NCBI GenBank assembly: GCA_024689605.1
Contig: JAILDD010000150.1
Span: 1-11,251, forward strand
Source of the DNA: Lachnospiraceae bacterium
GTDB taxonomy: Bacteria > Bacillota_A > Clostridia > Lachnospirales > Lachnospiraceae
Direction: 5' to 3'
Length of the DNA: 11,251 nucleotides
Below are positions 6,581 through 11,251 of the stretch, in pieces (the first letter of the stretch is position 1; each line of letters begins with the position of its first letter). Made by a program: the position numbers and the translations under genes. A model generated the notes under the pieces. That model was not told the origin of the DNA. It ran no database searches and saw only the letters and a list, made by a program, of their open reading frames with translations.

Positions 6581-7681
6581 TCACACATTGAACCTGAACA
6601 GGATCACGTCGCCATCCTTGACCACATAATCCTTTCCTTCCATACCCACAATGCCTTTTTCCCTTGCTGCAGCCAGGGATCCGTTATCCAGAAGATCCTG
6701 ATAGTTTACGACCTCAGCCTTTATGAAGCCTTTTTCAAAATCGGTATGTATCTTGCCCGCTGCCTGGGGTGCTTTTGTGCCTTCCTTTATGGTCCAGGCA
6801 CGGCACTCATCCTCACCAGCAGTCAGGAAGCTTATAAGCCCCAGCAATGAGTAACTTGCAGAAATAAGCTTATCAAGTCCGGAAGACTCCACGCCCAGAT
6901 CTGCTAAAAACTCAGTTTTCTCGGTATCGGAAAGCTCCGACAGTTCTTCCTCAAGCTTTGCAGAGATAACGAATACACCGTTACCCTCAGAAGCTGCCAG
7001 CTCCCTTACCTTTGCTACATACTGATTGCCTACGCCATCATCTGCCAGGTCATCCTCTGCCACATTAGCTGCATAGATCGTCTTCTTGGCAGTGAGCAGA
7101 TTATACTCAGCAAAAGTCTTCTGAAGTTCCTCATCCTCAGGCACCTCAAAAGTCCTTGCACTCTCTCCGGCATCCAGGTGTGCCTTAAGCTTTTCAAGCA
7201 TATCCACTTCCTTCTGAAGGGACTTGTCCATCTTGGCCTGCTTAGCTACCTTTGCATATCTGCGCTCAAGTATCTCTATATCGGAGAACACAAGCTCCAT
7301 ATTGATAGTCTCTATATCACGAACCGGGTCTACGGAACCGTCCACATGAATTACATTGGTATCCTCAAAACACCTTACCACATGGACAATGGCATCCACT
7401 TCGCGGATATTTGCAAGGAACTGGTTTCCCAGGCCCTCACCCTTGGATGCCCCCTTTACAAGTCCGGCGATATCAACGAATTCAATCGCAGCATGGGTAA
7501 CCTTCTTTGTATGGTACATCTCGCCAAGCTTCTCTATACGCTCGTCTGGCACCGGCACGATTCCCACATTGGGATCTATTGTACAGAACGGAAAGTTTGC
7601 CGCCTGTGCCCCCGCCTTCGTAAGTGAATTAAACAATGTTGACTTGCCCACGTTAGGAAGTCCCACGATTCCGAGCTTCAT
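6581..7681 (-). CDS. ychF: Obg-family ATPase YchF/OLA1
   Basis: A P-loop nucleotide hydrolase that binds ribosomes and, unlike most relatives, prefers ATP. Its cellular role (translation and redox stress response) is known only in outline. The 366-residue length is standard. The domains in order are the G domain with G1 GLPNVGKS (7-14), the switch I region NFPFCTID, and G3 DIAGLVKGASKGEGLG (from 70). G4 NVAE (206-209) is the YchF form that replaces NKxD and explains ATP preference. A helical coiled-coil insert lies around 133-195, and a C-terminal TGS domain (about 280-366) contains AWTIKEGTKAPQAAGKIHTD and ends DVILFRFNV. The SD AAAGGA lies 9 bases before the ATG. It is the first gene of the minus-strand cluster, directly behind the promoter at 7753-7781. 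Confidence 0.97.
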   Translation of the reverse strand: MKLGIVGLPNVGKSTLFNSLTKAGAQAANFPFCTIDPNVGIVPVPDERIEKLGEMYHTKKVTHAAIEFVDIAGLVKGASKGEGLGNQFLANIREVDAIVHVVRCFEDTNVIHVDGSVDPVRDIETINMELVFSDIEILERRYAKVAKQAKMDKSLQKEVDMLEKLKAHLDAGESARTFEVPEDEELQKTFAEYNLLTAKKTIYAANVAEDDLADDGVGNQYVAKVRELAASEGNGVFVISAKLEEELSELSDTEKTEFLADLGVESSGLDKLISASYSLLGLISFLTAGEDECRAWTIKEGTKAPQAAGKIHTDFEKGFIKAEVVNYQDLLDNGSLAAAREKGIVGMEGKDYVVKDGDVILFRFNV

Positions 7682-7752
7682 AATAATTCATCCTTTCTCT
7701 GCTTGCCAACTATATCGATTATTTGATTCCATAGCAAAAAAACAGCAAAAAA

Positions 7753-7781
7753 AGTATACCACTTTTTAGCTGTTCACACAA
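7753..7781 (-). promoter_or_regulatory. Predicted promoter of the ychF-lgt-aroF-thyA-folA cluster
   Basis: On the minus strand there is TTGTGT (7776-7781), a 17-base spacer, and TGG-TATACT, an extended -10 (TATACT at 7753-7758, 5/6). Start is predicted near 7746, leaving a leader of about 65 nt. The -10 is embedded in an inverted repeat AAAAAGT-ATACC-ACTTTTT (about 7749-7767), which could be an operator or a simple A/T effect. Confidence 0.65.
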
Positions 7782-7793
7782 TGTAATTACTTT

Positions 7794-7813
7794 TTCACTT
7801 CAGTTCACTTCAG
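7794..7813. repeat. Perfect 10-bp tandem repeat upstream of the ychF promoter
   Basis: TTCACTTCAG occurs twice without spacer (7794-7803, 7804-7813), ending 13 bp upstream of the predicted -35. The one-helical-turn period and location suit a same-face protein binding site, but no regulator is known. Confidence 0.5.
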
Positions 7814-7846
7814 CATTCATAATCCGGAAAAAGATTTCAGATCATT

Positions 7847-7880
7847 CGGCAAAAACAACATTCGATTGTCGTTTTTGCCG
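7847..7880. terminator. Hairpin between the broken membrane gene and ychF
   Basis: CGGCAAAAAC (7847-7856) pairs with GTTTTTGCCG (7871-7880). After one mismatch (A.C on plus, G.U on minus) ACA/TGT extends the stem to 14 positions with loop TTCGAT. The T-rich tail (CTTTTGTTTTT, 7881-7891) lies on the plus-strand side, so it looks like a terminator for plus-strand transcripts, although no plus-strand gene precedes it. On the minus strand, which ends the upstream gene, no T-run follows directly. Confidence 0.4.
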
Positions 7881-7938
7881 CTTTTGTTTTTCCCCATATA
7901 AATTACAAAATCCGATTATGTTTCGGCATTCATACCTA

Positions 7939-8526
7939 CTAGGGCCTTCGCAGCAATGCATTACGTATCTCATCAATCTCTGCCCTGTCATTGAACCTAT
8001 GCACCATGCAAAGATGTACTGACATACTGCCGTTTTCATCATTAACAGTAACGCTCACACCCACACCTGAACGAGTTGCTACCCTTACTACATCGGTGAT
8101 GCTGTCACGCCTGAGCACAGCTCAGTTTTTGATAAACAGATATTGCCTGCCAAGCCTAAACTGGTCGCCCATACAAGGCTGTGCCGATGCAAAATCACTG
8201 ATCATCATCCGTCCGCCGTCTTCAGCAATGAAGGAGTTGAGCCTTTTTGATGCTCCTACTCGATAACTGTAGGCAAGCCCGCAAAGAAACGCAAACACGG
8301 CACTTACTATGACACCTGCGGCTATAGCAAGCAAGAGACTCTCCCCGAGAACTGCAATGAAAAAGGTTATCAGCAAACCCGTAAGAACAGTGATCACAAC
8401 AGGGGCTACTCCCAGCTTAGGCACACGCATTACTTTGCAGTAGCTATATAAGGCATTACTTACCTGATTAAGCTGTTGCTCGTTCATCATCCCAGTAGCA
8501 TAGTATTCCTGATTCAATTGTGACAT
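7939..8526 (-). pseudogene. Two-TM membrane protein gene interrupted by an in-frame TGA
   Basis: The frame starting at 8526 runs 134 codons to TGA (8122-8124). It then continues in the same frame for 60 codons to TAG (7939-7941). The part after the TGA reads AVLRRDSITDVVRV, then alternating strands VGVSVTVNDENGSMSVHL, then a helix DRAEIDEIRNALLRRP. Together with GDQFRLGRQYLFIKN just before the stop, this looks like one continuous PH-like beta domain ending in a helix. A single G-to-T change of a GGA (Gly) codon would create the TGA, and Gly fits this turn. The simplest reading is a recent nonsense mutation. Other genes here (lgt, aroF, ychF) end in TGA, so the code is standard. I do not recognise a named family. 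Confidence 0.65.
8122..8526 (-). CDS. Small two-TM membrane protein, 134 residues as currently readable
   Basis: This is the part of the interrupted gene that would be translated. A hydrophilic helix of about 35 residues (MSQLNQEYYATGMMNEQQLN) is followed by two hydrophobic segments (about 41-62 and 65-90) separated by GES, then a cytoplasmic stretch. An upstream TTG at 8595 is in frame, but AGGAGG (about 8538-8543) lies 11 bases before the ATG at 8526, which I take as the start. The protein stops inside what should be the C-terminal beta domain, so it is probably not fully functional. Function unknown. Confidence 0.55.
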   Translation of the reverse strand: MSQLNQEYYATGMMNEQQLNQVSNALYSYCKVMRVPKLGVAPVVITVLTGLLITFFIAVLGESLLLAIAAGVIVSAVFAFLCGLAYSYRVGASKRLNSFIAEDGGRMMISDFASAQPCMGDQFRLGRQYLFIKN

Positions 8527-8684
8527 CTGCGTTGACACCTCCTGTAATGATGAATTGCGGCTTGCCGGCTTGACTCGTGCCCCAGCGGCGGTCAAATGAT
8601 ATTATCACGCTTCCGTCGCCGCTTCATTCTCAATGCGGTAGAAATCCATAATCGATTATCCTGCTGATTTTTTCCCATTAAAAC
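8527..8684. other. Spacer between the tRNA-Ala and the broken membrane gene, with a 14-codon ORF
   Basis: On the minus strand an ATG at 8649 with CAGGA nine bases upstream opens MDFYRIENEAATEA, then two successive stops (TGA, TAA at 8602-8607). It is in frame with the membrane protein gene downstream and may be a leftover of an older or longer gene start. The spacer also holds a perfect 12-bp palindrome ATAATCGATTAT (8648-8659) and a GCGGCG/CGCCGC stem (8585-8590/8617-8622) with TGATATTATCA in its loop. Confidence 0.3.
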
Positions 8685-8757
8685 TGGAGCATACGGGGTT
8701 CGAACCCGTGACCTCAACACTGCCAGTGTTGCGCGCTCCCAGCTGCGCCAATGCCCC
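8685..8757 (-). tRNA. tRNA-Ala (anticodon GGC)
   Basis: A 73-nt cloverleaf folds on the minus strand. The acceptor GGGGCAT pairs with ATGCTCC and includes the G3.U70 wobble that is the alanine identity element. The D arm is GCGC-AGCTGGGA-GCGC. The anticodon arm is CAACA-CTGGCAG-TGTTG with anticodon GGC (reads GCC). A 5-nt variable loop AGGTC and the T arm ACGGG-TTCGAAC-CCCGT follow, with discriminator A. CCA is not encoded and must be added. It lies 41 bp beyond the stop of the chimeric ORF and may be read from that transcript; no convincing promoter of its own is visible. Confidence 0.96.
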
Positions 8758-8798
8758 TAAATTTGATATCCCAAATCCTTCTATCTCGTAAAAAGTTT

Positions 8799-9491
8799 TT
8801 ATCCCCAATCAAACGTAATAAGCCCATAAACATATAGGCCCAAAGTCAGAATCGGAACAAGATACTTAAATATAAGTTTCATCCAGCTTTGTATCTTCAG
8901 ACCTTTACCGCTGTTTGCTTCAGCGACAAATTCATCCCATCCCCAGCCGAATTTATAACAGCAAAAAACGCTAAAGACAAAGGCTCCCAGCGGGAGAAGG
9001 TTTGTACTGACAATGAAATCCCAAAAATCCAGCCATGCGCTTCCTTCCGCAAAAGGCTGAAAATGCAGAACACTATATCCCAAAGCCGTGGTTGAAGACA
9101 GTAATGCTATTACCACGGCACAGACACCGCACCCAACCGGACGCTTCCAGCCTGTCAGTTCTCGTACGCTCGCAAGTATTCCTTCGAAAACACCTAGCTC
9201 TGTCGAAAATGCCGCAAATACCATAAACAGGAAGAATAAACTGCCCCATATTCTTCCGCCTTTCATATTATTGAAGACATTAGCCATTGTATCAAAAAGC
9301 AGAGAGGGTCCAGCATTTACCTCTATGTCAAAGGTGAAACAAGCCGGAAAGATTATGATCCCCGCTAATATGGCAACAAAAGTGTCCAGAAAAATAACGT
9401 TTAATGATTCCCCTAAAATACTTCTTTCTTTACCGACATAACTTCCGAATATTGCCATTGCGCCGATGCCAATGCTAAGGGAGAAAAAAGC
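8799..9491 (-). pseudogene. 3' fragment of a neurotransmitter:sodium symporter (NSS/SNF family) gene
   Basis: About 230 codons match the second half of bacterial NSS transporters of the MhsT/LeuT type. TM6 is AFFSLSIGIGAMAIFGSY, TM7 has LDTFVAILAGIIIFPACF, and TM8 has FAAFSTELGVFEGI, the region of the second sodium site. TM9 follows WKRPVG, TM10 has DFIVSTNLLPLGAF, and TM11 has FKYLVPILTLGLYVYG. It ends without a twelfth segment, as several bacterial members do. The first five segments are missing; the reading frame is otherwise clean. Confidence 0.8.
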
Positions 9492-9731
9492 CTTATTCAT
9501 TGCATCATATAATCCCTCATCTTTTTCCGAGATTATACGAAAGGGAATATTTCTTTCCTTAAAACGTTCCCTGTATCCTTCTGCAATTTCAATTGTACGA
9601 TCATCCGAACCGCCGTCCTGTATCAGATATTCATACTCAGTAAAATCCTGATCCAGAACAGAGTCCATGGTAAATTCAATATCCTTTTCCGCATTTAGAC
9701 ATACGGTAATCACAGATATCAGAGTCTTCAT
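8799..9731 (-). CDS. In-frame chimera: glycosyltransferase family 2 N-terminus fused to sodium symporter C-terminus
   Basis: A single open frame of 310 codons contains two unrelated families. Residues 1-80 are the start of a GT-A glycosyltransferase: SVITVCLNAEKDIEFTMDSV, the nucleotide-binding QDGGSDDRT and SEKDEGLYDAMNK. From residue 81 (AFFSLSIGIGAMAIFGSYVG) to the end it is the C-terminal half of a neurotransmitter:sodium symporter, with TM6 to TM11. The glycosyltransferase lacks its second half (acceptor site), and the symporter lacks TM1-TM5, including the unwound TM1 that binds Na+ and substrate. Neither activity is expected. The start overlaps the histidine kinase stop by ATGA (9728-9731), so it is probably translated by coupling. 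Causes to consider are a deletion joining two genes or an assembly error. The membrane topology of such a protein would be abnormal. Confidence 0.85.
   Translation of the reverse strand: MKTLISVITVCLNAEKDIEFTMDSVLDQDFTEYEYLIQDGGSDDRTIEIAEGYRERFKERNIPFRIISEKDEGLYDAMNKAFFSLSIGIGAMAIFGSYVGKERSILGESLNVIFLDTFVAILAGIIIFPACFTFDIEVNAGPSLLFDTMANVFNNMKGGRIWGSLFFLFMVFAAFSTELGVFEGILASVRELTGWKRPVGCGVCAVVIALLSSTTALGYSVLHFQPFAEGSAWLDFWDFIVSTNLLPLGAFVFSVFCCYKFGWGWDEFVAEANSGKGLKIQSWMKLIFKYLVPILTLGLYVYGLITFDWG
9492..9731 (-). pseudogene. 5' fragment of a family 2 glycosyltransferase gene
   Basis: Eighty codons carry the first half of a WcaA-like GT2 domain. The normal LYDAMNKG continuation breaks off exactly at LYDAMNK. 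A complete enzyme of this kind would be about 240-330 residues. Which sugar it used cannot be told. Confidence 0.75.
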
Positions 9732-10975
9732 ACTTTCTTAACCAGCAGTTCCACTACAAATCCCTCATCGTTGTAGTATTCGAAGCCGCCGCCCTGTTTT
9801 TCCATGTAGAGATTTACAAGATACATTCCCAGGCCGTAACCGTTTTTATCCTTTGAATTCGTGCCCCTGTAGTACTTTTCTACTAAAAGGGGAATCTCTT
9901 CCTCTGAGACACCGGGGCCGTTGTCCCTTATGGTTATCTTTACAAATCTGTCCTTCTTCCCGTCATCCGAGGCAGTGATCTCAGTCTCCTTGAAGGAAAC
10001 GTGTATATCAGTACCTGCATACTTATAAGAATTCCCGATCACATTATCGATCACCTGCTCCATCCTGAGCCTGTCCATATATACCAGACAGCCCGGAATA
10101 TGGTTTTCCATTATGATCTTACCGTACTCCTTGAGGTTTGTTATGAATCCTTCAATATCAGTCGACGGATACTCATCGATTGACAGAGTGACTTCCTTCA
10201 TATCGTCAATGGTTGCGTGAAGGACATTCTGCACCAGCTCCTGTATTGTTGCAGCCTTCTTAGTTATATAGCCTACCTTCTCCTCAAGATTTTCAATCTC
10301 GGCATACCTGTCCGCAAGCACTCCCTGCATATTATCCGCGGTACCGTCGGAAGGAACTTCCTCCGCTGCTCTGCCCGCATCATCAGAGCCGGAGCCAGCT
10401 TCTGCCATCAGCTTCTCCAGCTCTTCCTTCTTCCTTGATATCTGCATCTCCAGGACTTCGCAGGTAGCCTGTATGGTAGCCACCGGAGTCTTAAGGTCAT
10501 GGCTTAATTCGGCCACCAGCTGTTTCTTGGCATTTTCCGCCTCAATCTCACGCCGTTTGGATGCCCGCAATTCCTCCCTCATGATATCGAAGCCCTCGGA
10601 AAACTCCACGAAGCTGTTGTTCTTTTTCATGGGAAGGGGTACATCAAGATTCCCTTTTGCGATTTCCTCCGCAAATTTCTGAAGCTCCATTATGGGCTTA
10701 AGTTCTCTGAAATATATCACCAGCAGCAGGACATACCCGGCAATCATCATCAGAGCCCAGATGTACACCGTAAATATGAAGGTCTGCTCCTTGTACATAT
10801 CCACGGAATTGCTCATATGATCCCAGATCTGCTTGTATACCTTAAGCTCTTCATCAGTATATGAGTCCGGTACCCTTTGGGCAAAACTAAGACTTTTGTG
10901 CAGACCAAAGATAACAAGCAACACAACACCCATAAAAAATGTATATAAGAGCGCTATTTTCTTTAACCCCTTCAT
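9728..10975 (-). CDS. Sensor histidine kinase of a two-component system
   Basis: A 415-residue membrane kinase that should phosphorylate the response regulator encoded just upstream. It has a short N-terminus, TM1 (about 7-27), an extracytoplasmic loop of only about 38 residues, TM2 (about 66-89), and a HAMP-like linker (90-140). The DHp domain follows with H-box ELSHDLKTPVATIQA (phospho-acceptor His159), then the N-box VIDNVIGNSYKYA (Asn311, Asn315), G1 DNGPGV (351-356), YYRGTNS, and G2 NGYGLGMYLV. The small sensor loop suggests sensing within the membrane or through a partner. Odd is a roughly 40-residue Gly/Ser/Asp/Glu-rich stretch (about 185-225) between the two DHp helices. The start has GGAGGAG eight bases upstream and overlaps the regulator stop by ATGA (10972-10975). 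Confidence 0.93.
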   Translation of the reverse strand: MKGLKKIALLYTFFMGVVLLVIFGLHKSLSFAQRVPDSYTDEELKVYKQIWDHMSNSVDMYKEQTFIFTVYIWALMMIAGYVLLLVIYFRELKPIMELQKFAEEIAKGNLDVPLPMKKNNSFVEFSEGFDIMREELRASKRREIEAENAKKQLVAELSHDLKTPVATIQATCEVLEMQISRKKEELEKLMAEAGSGSDDAGRAAEEVPSDGTADNMQGVLADRYAEIENLEEKVGYITKKAATIQELVQNVLHATIDDMKEVTLSIDEYPSTDIEGFITNLKEYGKIIMENHIPGCLVYMDRLRMEQVIDNVIGNSYKYAGTDIHVSFKETEITASDDGKKDRFVKITIRDNGPGVSEEEIPLLVEKYYRGTNSKDKNGYGLGMYLVNLYMEKQGGGFEYYNDEGFVVELLVKKV

Positions 10976-11251
10976 TCGGAAGACTCCTCCAGTATGTATC
11001 CGGTTCCCCAGATAGTCTTGATTATCTTCGGATCATTTGGATTAACTTCCAGCTTTTCCCTGAGCTTCCTTATATGCACATTAAGTGTTCCGTCAGAATA
11101 GAAGGTATCACCCCATACTTCCTCAAAAAGGGCATCCTTGGTAACTATAGTATTTTTATGGGAATATAAGCATTTTAGAAGTGCAAATTCCTTTGCCTTA
11201 AGGCTGATATGCCGCCCCTCCACTACCACCGACATGGTAGCATCTTCAATC
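10972..11251 (-). CDS. OmpR/PhoB-family response regulator, C-terminal part (5' end outside window)
   Basis: The frame runs off the right edge. About 92 codons are visible and end EESSE at TGA. They form a winged-helix DNA-binding domain: VVVEGRHISLKAKEFALLKC, then NTIVTKDALFEEVWGD. The recognition helix region is GTLNVHIRKLREKLE, and the wing is IKTIWGTGYILEE. The receiver domain with the phosphorylated Asp is outside. It is the partner of the kinase downstream, to which it is translationally coupled. Target promoters cannot be inferred from this window. Confidence 0.94.
   Translation of the reverse strand, partial: IEDATMSVVVEGRHISLKAKEFALLKCLYSHKNTIVTKDALFEEVWGDTFYSDGTLNVHIRKLREKLEVNPNDPKIIKTIWGTGYILEESSE

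Larger units (their letters stand above)
7682..7938. other. Intergenic region upstream of ychF
   Basis: These 257 bp hold the ychF promoter, a 10-bp tandem repeat just upstream of it, a 14-bp hairpin with a T-rich flank, and two imperfect copies of a 13-mer: TTCAGCATTCATA (7809-7821) and TTCGGCATTCATA (7922-7934). No gene is seen here. Confidence 0.6.

Noticed and set aside
7842..8042. A 66-codon minus-strand frame overlapping the end of the interrupted membrane gene
   Set aside because: It is in another frame from the continuous beta-domain sequence and passes through the hairpin at 7847-7880. No SD or family signal is seen.
8096..8124. TGA as selenocysteine
   Set aside because: The position fits Gly, not a redox Cys. 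The downstream stems are small and not clearly SECIS-like, and no Cys-containing catalytic motif surrounds it. A nonsense change is simpler, though not formally excluded.
7939..8526. Alternative genetic code with TGA as sense
   Set aside because: aroF, lgt, ychF, the kinase and the regulator all end correctly with TGA, so it is a normal stop here.
8758..8798. Dedicated promoter for tRNA-Ala
   Set aside because: TTTACG and TATCAA-like boxes can be found but match consensus poorly and sit too close to the mature 5' end to call.
1..11251. CRISPR array, transposon, phage module or defence system
   Set aside because: No regularly spaced repeats, transposase, integrase or defence-type proteins were seen in either strand.

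Overview
The window looks like chromosomal DNA from a low-to-moderate G+C Firmicute, most likely a clostridial gut or rumen bacterium of the Lachnospiraceae type. This rests on strong AGGAGG-type ribosome binding sites, Gram-positive-style housekeeping proteins, a Bacillus/phi3T-class thymidylate synthase, and standard TAA/TAG/TGA stops. The lineage is an inference from protein character; no search was run.

Left end (1-1.9 kb): the 3' end of typA (plus strand) converges on ilvE (minus strand). Two back-to-back intrinsic terminators, one per strand, separate them. The roughly 340-bp gap between ilvE and a divergent diguanylate cyclase gene holds a good promoter for each gene. The ilvE leader carries an unusual chain of four almost contiguous hairpins just before its ribosome binding site.

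Middle (1.9-7.8 kb): a membrane-bound GGDEF diguanylate cyclase (plus) converges on a minus-strand housekeeping cluster ychF-lgt-aroF-thyA-folA. This runs from an extended -10 promoter at about 7.76 kb. The cluster joins a translation-associated ATPase, lipoprotein lipidation, entry into the shikimate pathway, and the dTMP/folate cycle, where ThyA makes dihydrofolate and FolA recycles it. The 118-bp gap before aroF holds a tiny upstream ORF with a good SD and a partial CodY-box-like sequence.

Right part (7.8-9.7 kb): this is the odd stretch. A small two-TM membrane protein gene has an in-frame TGA, after which the same frame continues as convincing protein sequence for 60 codons. A tRNA-Ala(GGC) gene lies next to it. 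Then comes an uninterrupted 310-codon ORF whose first ~80 codons are a family 2 glycosyltransferase N-terminus and whose last ~230 codons are the C-terminal half (TM6-TM11) of a neurotransmitter:sodium symporter. The two are joined exactly in frame. This looks like a recombination or deletion scar beside a tRNA gene, or an assembly chimera.

Right end (9.7-11.25 kb): a minus-strand two-component system, with an OmpR-type response regulator (only its C-terminus is in the window) and a sensor histidine kinase. Successive genes overlap by ATGA, and the last overlap leads into the glycosyltransferase-symporter chimera. I found no CRISPR array, transposase, or other defence-like system.
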